64,000 bases of DNA from the NCBI RefSeq assembly GCF_039543385.1, contig NZ_BAABJQ010000012.1:186001-250000 (forward strand), written 5' to 3'. This DNA comes from Rugosimonospora acidiphila. Lineage in GTDB: Bacteria > Actinomycetota > Actinomycetes > Mycobacteriales > Micromonosporaceae. Of this stretch, positions 38,485-47,078 are shown one piece after another. Both the position numbers and the translations under genes were made by a program. The notes under the pieces are model-generated. The model saw only the letters and a program-made list of their open reading frames with translations, made no database searches and was not told the origin of the DNA. How positions within the stretch are numbered: the first letter of the stretch is position 1; the number at the start of each line of letters is the position of its first letter.

Positions 38485-39834
38485 GTGGCTCCAGTCGCCG
38501 GGTCCGGCGCACGCGCGGTCCGCCGCGCGATGTTCCCGCTCGGCCTGCTGTTCTTCGCGACCGGCATCGCCGTGGCGCTGGTGTCGCCGTTCCTGTCGCT
38601 GTTTCTGAGCACGGCGGTGCGCGCCGGCCCGGTCCGGGTGATCGTCTTCCTGTTCGTCGCGCCGCTGTCGGGGGTGCTCGCCGCGACCCTGATCGGGCGG
38701 CTGTCCGATCGGCGGCCGGTGCGCCGCGCGTTGCTGATCGGCGCGGCGGTGGCGGGCGTGCTCGGCGCGGGGTTCACCGCGTTCGTGCGCGACTACTGGG
38801 TGCTGCTCGGTCTGGCGGTGACCATGACCGCCGCGGCGGGGTCGCTGTTCCCGCAGTCCTTCGCCTACGCCCGCCAGGTCCTGTCCGCCGCCGGAAGCGG
38901 CCGGGCCGCGATGGGCATCAGTTCGCTGCGGACCGTCTTCTCATTCGCCTGGGTGACCGGACCGCCGCTGGCCGCCGCCCTGCTGTCCTGGGGCGGCTTC
39001 GACTACCTGTACGGGACGGCGGCGGTGATGTACGCCCTCGCCGCGCTGGTGGCCCTCACCGCCCTGCGCGAGGTCGCTGCACCAGTGCCCGCTGCACCAG
39101 TGCCCGCCGTACCCGGGCCCGCCGTACCCGGGCCCGAGCAGCCCTCGGCCGCCGCCCAGCCCGCGACCGGACCGCCCCCGGCGTCCCGGTGGACGCTGCT
39201 GCCCAGCGCCGCGGCCTTCACCATGCTGCAGTGCCCGCTGACCCTGGCCGTGCAGGCGCTCCCGCTGTTCATCGAGCGGGACCTGGGCGGGCGGGCCACC
39301 GACGCCGGCCCCATCCTCGGCCTCTGTGCCGCCCTGGAGATCCCGCTGATGCTCGGCTTCGGCGTGCTGGCCGCCCGGATCGGGGTGCGTGCCCTGTTGC
39401 TCGCCGGTGCAGGCTGTGGCGTCGCCTACTACACGCTGGCCACGGCGGCGCCCGCCATCTGGGTGCTGGCCGTCGGGCAGGTGGTCGACGCCGCCTTCAT
39501 CGCCGCCGTGTCCGGCCTGGGCATCTCGTACATGCAGGACATGTTGCCGGACAGCCCGGGGCGGGCCACCACCCTGTTCACCAACTCGTTCCCGGTCGGC
39601 GCGATGCTGGCCGGTCCGCTGTTCGGCCTGGCCGAACGGTTCGGTCTGCGCCTCGCGTACGGCATGTCGGCCGCGCTGTGCGCGTGCGGGCTGCTGGCGC
39701 TGCTGGCCGTGCGGCCTCCGGGTCGCCCGTCCGGCGACCCCGCCGCCGGGCCGTCGCCGGCCGCGGGTTCGGCGCCGGTCGGCGAGCGGGCCGGCCGGTA
39801 TGGCGAGAGGCCGCCCCTGCTCCCCGACCGTTAG
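38485..39834 (+). CDS. MFS transporter, SetA/sugar-efflux-like
   Basis: A 449-residue 12-helix major facilitator. It has the N-terminal helix MFPLGLLFFATGIAVALV, the loop 2-3 motif IGRLSDRRPVRRAL, and a central Pro/Ala linker with four AAPVPA/PGPAVP-like repeats between the two six-helix halves. SetA-like exporters move sugars or drugs outward. GTG 38485 is chosen because a -10-like TACAGT (38473-38478) lies 6 nt upstream and the frame further up has no transporter character. YaaA follows after 28 nt on the same strand. Confidence 0.86.
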   Translation: MAPVAGSGARAVRRAMFPLGLLFFATGIAVALVSPFLSLFLSTAVRAGPVRVIVFLFVAPLSGVLAATLIGRLSDRRPVRRALLIGAAVAGVLGAGFTAFVRDYWVLLGLAVTMTAAAGSLFPQSFAYARQVLSAAGSGRAAMGISSLRTVFSFAWVTGPPLAAALLSWGGFDYLYGTAAVMYALAALVALTALREVAAPVPAAPVPAVPGPAVPGPEQPSAAAQPATGPPPASRWTLLPSAAAFTMLQCPLTLAVQALPLFIERDLGGRATDAGPILGLCAALEIPLMLGFGVLAARIGVRALLLAGAGCGVAYYTLATAAPAIWVLAVGQVVDAAFIAAVSGLGISYMQDMLPDSPGRATTLFTNSFPVGAMLAGPLFGLAERFGLRLAYGMSAALCACGLLALLAVRPPGRPSGDPAAGPSPAAGSAPVGERAGRYGERPPLLPDR

Positions 39835-39862
39835 AGTGCTGGCCGGAACGCTGGGAGGCCAC

Positions 39863-40648
39863 GTGATCATCCTTATGCACAGCTCGAAGACCATGCGGCC
39901 GCCGACGTCCGGCACGAAGCCGACCGGGACGCCGGTGCTGCTGGATCGCGCCAAGGAACTCATCGATCACCTTCGGACGCTGTCGACCACCCAGCTGGTC
40001 AAGATCATGACCGTCTCCGCCGACCTGGCCGAGAGGACGCACGACCAGTACGCGCGGTGGAGCACCGACCCGGACGACCAGGCACCCGCGGCGGAGAGCT
40101 TCGTCGGAGACATCTACAGCGGCCTGCGCGTCGACTCGTTGCGCGCGGCCGACCGGCGGTACGCCGACACCCACCTGCGGATCCTGTCCGGCCTGTACGG
40201 CATCCTGCGCCCCTTCGACGGGATCAGCCCGTACCGGCTGGAGATGGGGTACCGGGTCCGCCCGGACGGGTACGCCAACCTGTACCAGTTCTGGGGCACC
40301 GCGATCGTGGAGCAGTTGCCGGGCACGGGCCGGATCGTCAACCTGGCGGCCGGCGAGTACAGCAAGGCCGTGACGGCCCACCTCGACGCCGACCGGGTGG
40401 TCACGCCGAAATTCCTCACCGTCGACCCGGCCACGGGGACGCCGAAGTTCGTGGTGGTGCACGCGAAGATCGCCCGTGGTGCGTTCGCCCGGTGGCTGGT
40501 CACCGGGCGGGTCAAGGACACTCCCGCCGCCCTGCGGAAGTTCGACGACATCGGGTACCGGTACGACGAGGCGTTGAGCTCCCCCGGCGAGCCGGTGTTC
40601 GTGTGCCAGGAGTTCGGCGGCAAGGGCCTGTCCGTCCGGCTCACCTGA
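39863..40648 (+). CDS. yaaA: YaaA-family (UPF0246) peroxide-stress protein
   Basis: A 261-residue protein of the YaaA family, with MHSSKTMRPP (family IIxSPAKTL-like start), SGLYGILRPFDGISPYRLEMG and VNLAAGEYSKAV as characteristic blocks. In E. coli YaaA limits free iron and protects DNA in peroxide stress. GTG 39863 has GGGAGG 5 nt upstream. It may be co-transcribed with the MFS gene. A hairpin follows the stop. Confidence 0.9.
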   Translation: MIILMHSSKTMRPPTSGTKPTGTPVLLDRAKELIDHLRTLSTTQLVKIMTVSADLAERTHDQYARWSTDPDDQAPAAESFVGDIYSGLRVDSLRAADRRYADTHLRILSGLYGILRPFDGISPYRLEMGYRVRPDGYANLYQFWGTAIVEQLPGTGRIVNLAAGEYSKAVTAHLDADRVVTPKFLTVDPATGTPKFVVVHAKIARGAFARWLVTGRVKDTPAALRKFDDIGYRYDEALSSPGEPVFVCQEFGGKGLSVRLT

Positions 40649-40685
40649 GCCCCTGACGCCAACGGGGCGGCGCGAGACGCCGGTC

Positions 40686-40719
40686 GGCCGCGAGGCCCCC
40701 GTACGGGCGCCCCGCGGCC
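40686..40719. terminator. Hairpin between converging yaaA and CU044_5270-type genes
   Basis: GGCCGCG (40686-40692) pairs with CGCGGCC (40713-40719), with a smaller CCCGTACGGG palindrome inside the loop. Confidence 0.55.
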
Positions 40720-40738
40720 GGGTCCGGCCGGGCCTAGG

Positions 40739-41791
40739 TCAGGACGGGAGCTGACCCGCGTTGTCGACGATCGCCGTGTCCAGCGTGGCGAACATGGCGG
40801 AGCCGAGGAACGCGTGGCTGTGCCGGTCGAAGATCAGGTCCGGAACCTTGGCCTGCGGTGCGGCGGTCGGCGCGACCCCGGGCGCCGGCTTCGTCGTCGC
40901 GGGCACCGCCGAGGGCGGGAACACCGCGATCCCCTGCCGTCCCGCCAGATCCGTCGCCTTGTCCCGCACGGTGAGCCCCGGCAGCTGCGCGAGCGCCTCG
41001 AACAGAGCGGACTCCTGAGGCCCGGTCAGGTAGTAGTTGTCCAACAGGTTCACCGCGTCGTTGAACGCCACGACATCGGACTGGGCGCCGCCCGCCCCGG
41101 AGCCGTCGGCCTGGGCCGCCCCGTTGGCGATGGCCTTCGGATCCCTGAGCCACTTCGACATGTCCCCGGGGTTCGTCGGCAGGTTCGGCAGGTACTCGGG
41201 ATTCGGCTGGCACGGCATCGACTCGTACTCGCCGGGGACGACCGTGCCGTCCGGGCCGACCTTGGCCACCCGGCCGTCGCGACAGGCCGGCACCGCGGAG
41301 GTGAACTGGGCACCGGTCCCCTTGAGCGGGCCGCCCTTGAGCACGCCGTCGCGGCCGCCGTCGACCGAGCGCCAGACCTGCCGCAGCTGCGCCCCGTCGG
41401 CACCGCCGTCCTGGGCCCCGGCCGGCCCCGCCGCCCCGAGCGTGACCTGCTTGACGTACACGAACTGGTTCGCCCGCGGCGCGGTCGCGCCCTGCGGCAC
41501 CACCATGGCCGCATCCCGCAGCACCTGGGCGCCGGTGACGGCGGACTGTGCCGATGCCGGGCCGGTCCCGCCCTGGGCGCCGGACCCCGGCGGATCCTGC
41601 GACCAGGCGACACCGCCGACGACGACGACCGCCAGCCCCGCCGAGAGCCCCACGGACCAGGCCAGCCGGGGGCTCTTCGCCCGCCGTCGCGGCGCCTGGC
41701 CGGTCAGTGCCCGAACCCGAACCTGCGCCGACGGAGTCTCCGACGACACCTGCGCCGCGTGCCACTGACGCAGCAGATCAATGTCATTCAT
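40739..41791 (-). CDS. CU044_5270-family membrane-anchored protein (ECF sigma partner)
   Basis: A 350-residue protein with a cytoplasmic N-terminus of about 45 residues, one membrane helix (SVGLSAGLAVVVVGGVAW) and a large extracytoplasmic domain (about 70-350) with TFVYVKQVTL-like and WRSVDGGRDG segments, as in the CU044_5270 family. These proteins are regularly encoded right after ECF sigma factors and are presumed to act like anti-sigma factors. The ATG overlaps the sigma stop as ATGA. The short cytoplasmic tail probably contacts the sigma factor. Confidence 0.85.
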   Translation of the reverse strand: MNDIDLLRQWHAAQVSSETPSAQVRVRALTGQAPRRRAKSPRLAWSVGLSAGLAVVVVGGVAWSQDPPGSGAQGGTGPASAQSAVTGAQVLRDAAMVVPQGATAPRANQFVYVKQVTLGAAGPAGAQDGGADGAQLRQVWRSVDGGRDGVLKGGPLKGTGAQFTSAVPACRDGRVAKVGPDGTVVPGEYESMPCQPNPEYLPNLPTNPGDMSKWLRDPKAIANGAAQADGSGAGGAQSDVVAFNDAVNLLDNYYLTGPQESALFEALAQLPGLTVRDKATDLAGRQGIAVFPPSAVPATTKPAPGVAPTAAPQAKVPDLIFDRHSHAFLGSAMFATLDTAIVDNAGQLPS

Positions 41792-42378
41792 CAGAAAACC
41801 TCTACGTGGTAAGTCTTCAATGTCTCGCGCATCTTGCGGCGGGCCCGGTTCAGCCTCGACCGCACAGTTCCCACCGGGATCTCCAGGGCCCGCGCGATCT
41901 CGTCATAGGTCAGCTCGACCCAGGCGGAAAGCAACAGCACATCTCGATCTCGCGGTGCCAGCGCCGCCAACGAGGCGGCCAGCGCACGACCCGCCGCACC
42001 GGCACTCACGTGGCGGTCCACAAGTTCGGCGAACTCGTCCTCCGCCGGTTGCGACGCGGCCTTGACCAACGCCCGGTACCGGGCCCGTTCCTTTCGGTGG
42101 TAGCGCGCCAGTTCCTTGGTGGCGATGGCGAACAGCCACGGACGCGCGTCGGTCCGGCTGGTGTCGTACCGACCGATCGCCCGGAACGCCGCCAGGAACG
42201 TCTCGGCCACCACGTCCTCGGCGGCCTCGCGACCCACCCTCGGATACGCGTACCGGTACAACTGAGTCGCGTACCTGTCGTACAGGACGGCGAACGCGTT
42301 CTCGTCCTGGCCGACCGCGGCTATCAAATCCGCGTCGGTCAAATCTCGCGTCAGCACCTCAGCGCCGCGCTCTGCCAT
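41791..42378 (-). CDS. ECF RNA polymerase sigma factor
   Basis: A 195-residue sigma factor with region 2 (ENAFAVLYDRYATQLYRYAYPRVG and EAAEDVVAETFLAAFRAI) and region 4 (LAPRDRDVLLLSAWVELTYDEIA and VGTVRSRLNRARRKMR). It redirects RNA polymerase to a small regulon, probably including its own promoter. ATG 42378 is chosen because it starts just before region 2, although the frame is open to 42459. It is the first gene of an operon with the membrane partner. Confidence 0.93.
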   Translation of the reverse strand: MAERGAEVLTRDLTDADLIAAVGQDENAFAVLYDRYATQLYRYAYPRVGREAAEDVVAETFLAAFRAIGRYDTSRTDARPWLFAIATKELARYHRKERARYRALVKAASQPAEDEFAELVDRHVSAGAAGRALAASLAALAPRDRDVLLLSAWVELTYDEIARALEIPVGTVRSRLNRARRKMRETLKTYHVEVF

Positions 42379-42606
42379 GATTTCACCGCATGACCCCCTT
42401 CTCCCAGCCGACGACGACCTGTCACTGAGGTATCTCCACCAAGGCGGGATCGAGTTCACGCCGATGTGAAGGGGACGGTGCTTCGCGAACTCCTCGCTAC
42501 CGGGCGGGATTGGCGCGGCTACTGGCTGGGGTTTGCGCGGTTACTTGGATCGCGCCAGGAAGGGAAAGGGCGCCTGCGCGGCTCAGGACTGCGGATCAGG
42601 ACCGCG

Positions 42607-42648
42607 CGGCTCAGGGCTTGCGGCTCAGGGCTTGCGGCTCAGGGTTGT
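42607..42648. repeat. Three 14-bp tandem repeats upstream of the sigma/thioesterase genes
   Basis: CGGCTCAGGGCTTG repeats at 42607 and 42621, with a degenerate third copy at 42635 and weaker copies from about 42578. The last copy overlaps the end of the thioesterase gene. Confidence 0.75.
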
Positions 42649-43088
42649 GCGGGGCGCAGCAATTCGGCGACGTCCGCGCGAACCTGGTCGGTCCAGGGCG
42701 TCGGGCGCAGCGTGCTCGGGTCGATCTTGACGACCCCGCGCCGGCCCTCGGCGTGCACGACGCCGCCGTCGGCGGACAGGATCCGGAAGCCGTACTCGGC
42801 GCTGGTGGTGCCCAGGTGGTTCAGCCAGAGGTGGACGAGCACCTCACCGTGGGCCACGATCGGCGCACGGTACTCGATGGTCAGCTCCCGCACCACGTTG
42901 AAGCTGTCCGGGGACATGTTCCCGCCCCCGATCACGTATCCGCGCCCGGCCCAGTACGCGGTGAGGGCACGATCCAGAATCATGGCGTACCGGGCGTGGT
43001 GCAGCAGACCCATCGCGTCGAGGTCGTCGAAGTAGACCTGAGCGGGCTGGACGTGGCCGTAGTCGATCGCGGGAGCGGTGGGCGGCAT
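42639..43088 (-). CDS. Hotdog-fold acyl-CoA thioesterase
   Basis: A 149-residue 4HBT-type thioesterase with VYFDDLDAMGLLHHARYAM, where the Asp of the catalytic helix (FDDLDAMGLLHH) is conserved, and the strand VRELTIEYRAPIVAHGEV. Such enzymes hydrolyse short or aromatic acyl-CoAs. ATG 43088. The neighbours are an ECF sigma gene and an aquaporin gene, with no evident metabolic link. Confidence 0.88.
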   Translation of the reverse strand: MPPTAPAIDYGHVQPAQVYFDDLDAMGLLHHARYAMILDRALTAYWAGRGYVIGGGNMSPDSFNVVRELTIEYRAPIVAHGEVLVHLWLNHLGTTSAEYGFRILSADGGVVHAEGRRGVVKIDPSTLRPTPWTDQVRADVAELLRPAQP

Positions 43089-43307
43089 GTGGATCTCCGA
43101 TACCGGTTCGAGGTGCTGGGCCGGGGCTGCTTGCTGGCGCCTGGGCTGCCCGAGGCGAACGTACTGGCCGCCGGTGCCGCCCCGGCCGCTTGCCCGACCA
43201 TTTCGGATTTACGTCACAGCCCGTAGCCGCCGGCCGGCCGCCGTTCTCCGAGCCCGCATCCCGTTCGTCGCAGGGGGGAGCCGCCGGCCCACCGGCACCC
43301 GGCGCGA

Positions 43308-44024
43308 CTACCGGCTGGCGTCAGGTCCTGGCGCTCCGGCGGCCTGGGGGCGCCACGCGTTCCCCAGCACGAACCGCAGCACGGCGGCCGCGAGGAGGCC
43401 GCCGATCAGCGGCGCCACGATGAAGACCCAGAGCTGGGACAGCGGCGTGTCTCCCGCGAAGATCGCCGGCCCGAACGACCGGGCCGGGTTGACCGAGGTG
43501 CCGTCCAGGGCCACCCCGACCAGGTGGCAGGCGGCGATGGCGATGCCGATGGCGACCGCCGCGACGCTGGACTGCTCGACCCGGCTGGTGACGGTGAGGA
43601 TCACCAGTACCAGCAGGAAGGTGAGCACGATCTCCAGCAGGAAGGTGCCGCCGAGGTTGATGTGGGCGCCGTACTCGTTGGCGCCGAGCGTGCCGCTCTG
43701 GTCGGTGACCCCGCCGGAGTGCACCAGGACCCAGAGCAGGAGCGCGGCCACGATCGCGCCGACGAACTGGGAGATCCAGTACCCGATCGCTCCGCCCACC
43801 GAGATCCGTCCGGTGGCCAGGGCACCGAGCGTCACGGCCGGATTGACGTGGCAGCCGGAGATGGGTCCGAGCATGTAGCTCAGGGCCAGCAGGATGAAAC
43901 CGAAGCTGAGCGCCACGACCACCACACCGCCCTCCTTGCGCGCGGCGATGGCGCTGCCCACCCCGAAGAAGACCAGCAGCAGGGTACCGAGGAACTCAGC
44001 TCCGAACCGCTTAAGATCAGCCAT
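43308..44024 (-). CDS. Aquaporin (MIP family)
   Basis: A 238-residue six-helix channel with both NPA boxes, GCHVNPAVTLG and GTSVNPARSFGPAIF, and an N-terminus FGAEFLGTLLLVFFGVGSAIA. The selectivity-filter Arg follows the second NPA, and His lies in AACHLVG, which fits a water-selective AqpZ-like channel rather than a glycerol facilitator, whose second loop is longer. ATG 44024. It is divergent from a secreted protein gene. Confidence 0.92.
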   Translation of the reverse strand: MADLKRFGAEFLGTLLLVFFGVGSAIAARKEGGVVVVALSFGFILLALSYMLGPISGCHVNPAVTLGALATGRISVGGAIGYWISQFVGAIVAALLLWVLVHSGGVTDQSGTLGANEYGAHINLGGTFLLEIVLTFLLVLVILTVTSRVEQSSVAAVAIGIAIAACHLVGVALDGTSVNPARSFGPAIFAGDTPLSQLWVFIVAPLIGGLLAAAVLRFVLGNAWRPQAAGAPGPDASR

Positions 44025-44151
44025 ATCGACAGAATAGCGGCGGTATACCGCGAATTACTGAGAACCAGCGCGGTGATTCGGAAGTCCCAAAGCCTGGAGC
44101 GGTATCCGGTCGGCCCATCTGTTCCCGCCGAACCGGCGCCTAGACAAGATC

Positions 44152-45024
44152 ATGAGCGCCGTTCACAATCTGCCGGTGCGCATACTTCTCCGGACGGCAG
44201 CGGGGCTGCTGGCTGTGGCAACGGCTGGCATTGTGGGCCTTTCGACGGGCTCTCCCGCCGCCTGGGCGGACAGCGCGCCGTCGCTGACCGTGAGCCCGAG
44301 CCACGGTACCGCGACCACGCCGCTCACCCTGGTGTACCGGCAATCGGCGATCTTGCCCAACCACCCCGAGTTCAGGCTGTGTGATTCCATCGTGGTCGTC
44401 ACCATGCTGTGGGATGGTGACGTGATCGGCGACGCGCCGGCGGTGCTGGACGGTGACTTCTGCGTCGCGACAGTGCACACCACGCCGCCGAGCAACCCGG
44501 GGTACGACAAGCCGGGGGCGCACACCCTGAGTACCCGAGGCAACAGCGCTTCGGTCGCGACGGTGACCGCGACGTTCACCATCGACGCGAGCCCGGTGAA
44601 GACCACCGGAAACCCGGCCCCGACGCACGCGCCCACCAAAGCCGCCACCCGGCCCACGGCGGCCAGCGGGCCCGGGACGGCCGATCGGTCGAAGCCCGCG
44701 CCGACTACCCGGACGGCCACGCCGGTGGTCCACGCCTCCGCGCCCGCCGCCGCGAAGACCACGACGGCCACGAGGCCGCAGGTCTCGTCCAGCGGCACCC
44801 TGACGCCGCCCGCCGTCACTTCGCCCGCCGTCACTTCGCCCGCCGGGATCGCGGCCGGCGGCCCGGGCACCGCGAGCCTGCGAGCCGTGGCGCTGCGGAG
44901 CGCGGACGGTGGCTCGGCGACACTCTGGGTGTTCGGCGTCCTCGGCGTACTGGTTCTCGGCGGCGCCGCCGTCTTTGGGCAGTCGAGGTGGCGACGCCGG
45001 CGAGGTACGCGGCCCGCCGAGTGA
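44152..45024 (+). CDS. Secreted, C-terminally membrane-anchored Thr/Pro-rich protein
   Basis: A 290-residue surface protein: a signal peptide (VRILLRTAAGLLAVATAGI, cleavage after AWA), a globular domain of about 100 residues with two Cys (LCDSIVVV and DGDFCVATV), a Thr/Pro/Ala-rich stalk of about 100 residues, and a final membrane helix (LWVFGVLGVLVLGGAAVF) with a basic tail RWRRRRGTR. There is no LPXTG motif, so it is anchored by the helix rather than by sortase. The function is unknown. ATG 44152 follows TAGACA at 44141-44146 closely and may be leaderless. Confidence 0.78.
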   Translation: MSAVHNLPVRILLRTAAGLLAVATAGIVGLSTGSPAAWADSAPSLTVSPSHGTATTPLTLVYRQSAILPNHPEFRLCDSIVVVTMLWDGDVIGDAPAVLDGDFCVATVHTTPPSNPGYDKPGAHTLSTRGNSASVATVTATFTIDASPVKTTGNPAPTHAPTKAATRPTAASGPGTADRSKPAPTTRTATPVVHASAPAAAKTTTATRPQVSSSGTLTPPAVTSPAVTSPAGIAAGGPGTASLRAVALRSADGGSATLWVFGVLGVLVLGGAAVFGQSRWRRRRGTRPAE

Positions 45025-45123
45025 CGTCACCGCAGCGACCGCGCGGCACCCAGGTGTCCCACCAGATTGTGAGCGCCGCCGCTCCCGACGGCCACGGTTG
45101 GATCAATTAGCCGGACCGTGCGG

Positions 45124-45155
45124 GCCCGGCCGTCGCGCTCTCGCGCCGGCCGGGC
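45124..45155. terminator. Bidirectional hairpin between converging genes
   Basis: GCCCGGCCG (45124-45132) pairs with CGGCCGGGC (45147-45155) around a 14-nt loop; both flanking genes end towards it. Confidence 0.68.
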
Positions 45156-45199
45156 GCCGCAACGGCTTCAGCCCCGGACGAGTGACCCGACCGTACCGG

Positions 45200-45964
45200 T
45201 CAGGGCCTGCCCACCAGCAGCCGTAGCGAGCCGACGAACTCCGGCTGGGTGCGCAGGTGCCCGAAGCGCCGGTCCCAGGCACCGCTGTCGAGGTCGGCGC
45301 GCAGCCGCTCCACGGCCCGGGCGGTGGCGGTTTCGTCCACGAAGCCCCACGCCGACTGGGCCGCGCGGACGCGCGGGTCGAGGAACCGCTCCGGGCGGGC
45401 GTAGAACGCCTCGGTGAACCCGTCGACGCAGTCGATCGGGACGGGTACCTCCTGGACGTCGCGGCTGGCGCCGATGGCCGCCGCGATCGCGTCGATGGCC
45501 GGGTACCGGCGGCGCTCCGCGACGACGAGTTCGGGCACGTACTCGGCCAGCCACAGCCGATCCAGCGCGTCCCCGTCGAAGGTCAGCACCAGCACCGGGC
45601 CGCGGGTCACCCGGCGCAGCTCGGCGAGCCCCTTCATGCCGTCCGTCCACTGGTGAACGGTCACCATCGCCATGGCGGCGTCGAAGGACCGGTCGTCGAA
45701 GGGCAGATCCTCGGCGCGCGCGTCGATCGCGGGTACGGCGTCCGCCGGTCGCTGGGCCCGCATGCCGGCCGAGGGCTCGACCGCCACCACGTACCGGTCG
45801 GCGGGCTCGTACGATCCGGCTCCGGCCCCGACATTCAGCACGGTCCGGGCGTTGCCGAGCGCGGCGTGCACCCGGGCCGCGATCCGCGGATCGGGCCGGC
45901 GCTCGAGGGCGTACCCCGCGCCCTTGGCGTCGTAGTCGAAGTCACCGGCCAGAACACGGTTCAT
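45200..45964 (-). CDS. SAM-dependent methyltransferase (UbiE/Methyltransf_11 type)
   Basis: A 254-residue methyltransferase with motif I TVLNVGAGAGSYEP near residue 40, VAVEPSAGM after strand 2, and DRSFDAAMAMVTVHQW as motif IV. The substrate is unknown. ATG 45964 lies inside the end of the MerR-peroxiredoxin gene (overlap 23 nt), so translation is coupled and the two products probably work in one response. Confidence 0.87.
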   Translation of the reverse strand: MNRVLAGDFDYDAKGAGYALERRPDPRIAARVHAALGNARTVLNVGAGAGSYEPADRYVVAVEPSAGMRAQRPADAVPAIDARAEDLPFDDRSFDAAMAMVTVHQWTDGMKGLAELRRVTRGPVLVLTFDGDALDRLWLAEYVPELVVAERRRYPAIDAIAAAIGASRDVQEVPVPIDCVDGFTEAFYARPERFLDPRVRAAQSAWGFVDETATARAVERLRADLDSGAWDRRFGHLRTQPEFVGSLRLLVGRP

Positions 45965-46997
45965 GGCTGATCCTCTCTCGCAGCCAGCCCACCACCTGTT
46001 CGGCATGGCCGGCGGGTTCGGGAATTCGGGTGAACACGTGCTCGACCACGCCGTCGACCACGATGAGGGTGAGCCGCCGGTAGAGCGTCATGCCGCCGAC
46101 GGTGAAGGTGGGCAGTCCCAGCACCCGGGCGGCCGCGAGGCCCGGATCGGCCAGCAGCGGGTACGGCAGCCGCAGCCGGTACGCCAGCTCGCGCTGGTAG
46201 CCGGTCGACTGGGCGGACAGGCCGAACACGCAATCGGCGCCGGCCGTGAGCAGTTCCCGGTGCCGGTCGCGAAATCCGCACGCCTGGTCGGTACAGCCCC
46301 GGGCGCCGGGGATCTCGGTGAACCCGTCGGGCAGGTCCACTCCGGGGCGGCCGGACAGCGGGTACACGAACACGACGCTGCGGCCGTCACCGCCGGCACC
46401 GAGGTCGACGGTGCGGCCATCGGTGGCCGCCAGCGCGAGCACACCCACCCGGCCTCCGACCAGCGCCGCCGGGTCGCGACCCGGATCCGTCGCCGCGGGG
46501 CGATCCGCCCCGGCCCGAGAAGCCGCCCCCACGGACCCGGCGCGAGAAGCGGCGGTGCGAGACGCGACGCGCGCGGACGCGGCGGTGCGGGTCGTCGCGG
46601 GTTCGGCGGCGGCATCGAGCACCCGCCCGGCGGCCGCGTCGAGAACCCGCCCGGCGGCCGCGTCGAGCCGGGCGCGCAGGCTGTCGCGTTGCGCCGCCAG
46701 GCCGGCGATCCGGTCGTCCAGGTCGAGGACGGCCCGCCGGTAGGTGGCCAGCGCGGCGGGGCACGCATCGCCCTGATCGTGTCCGTCGCACAGGCACTCC
46801 ACGAACGGGCGGGTCTCCTCTACCCGGAGGCCCAGCGCGGTCAACTCCCGGATCTGCCCCACCAACTCGACCGCGATGGGCGGATAGTCCCGGTATCCGT
46901 TGTCGCCGCGGGTCGGCACCACCAGACCCAACGACTCGTAGTAGCGCAGCGCCCGGATCGTCGTACCGGTTCTGCGTGCCAACTCGCTCACCCGCAT
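45942..46997 (-). CDS. MerR-family regulator fused to a PrxQ/BCP-like peroxiredoxin
   Basis: A 351-residue two-domain protein. Residues 1-70 are a MerR winged helix (VSELARRTGTTIRALRYYES). Residues 60-115 form the dimerisation helix with Cys68, Cys70 and Cys79 (ECLCDGH, DACP). A low-complexity Ala/Arg linker (112-175) contains a 7-residue duplication (DAAAGRV). Residues about 180-350 are a thioredoxin-fold peroxiredoxin with PGARGCTDQACGFRD: the peroxidatic Cys235 and resolving Cys240 are five residues apart, as in PrxQ/BCP. This suggests a peroxide sensor whose thiol chemistry acts on an attached DNA-binding domain. ATG 46997 starts the HTH; an in-frame start at 47036 is possible. Confidence 0.9.
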   Translation of the reverse strand: MRVSELARRTGTTIRALRYYESLGLVVPTRGDNGYRDYPPIAVELVGQIRELTALGLRVEETRPFVECLCDGHDQGDACPAALATYRRAVLDLDDRIAGLAAQRDSLRARLDAAAGRVLDAAAGRVLDAAAEPATTRTAASARVASRTAASRAGSVGAASRAGADRPAATDPGRDPAALVGGRVGVLALAATDGRTVDLGAGGDGRSVVFVYPLSGRPGVDLPDGFTEIPGARGCTDQACGFRDRHRELLTAGADCVFGLSAQSTGYQRELAYRLRLPYPLLADPGLAAARVLGLPTFTVGGMTLYRRLTLIVVDGVVEHVFTRIPEPAGHAEQVVGWLRERISHEPCSGR

Positions 46998-47078
46998 GAT
47001 CGAGACGGTAAACCCGGACCCTGAGGTACGGGTCAAATTTAACCGCGCTCCGGTTGACCGGGCGGGTTCGCAGCGGCC

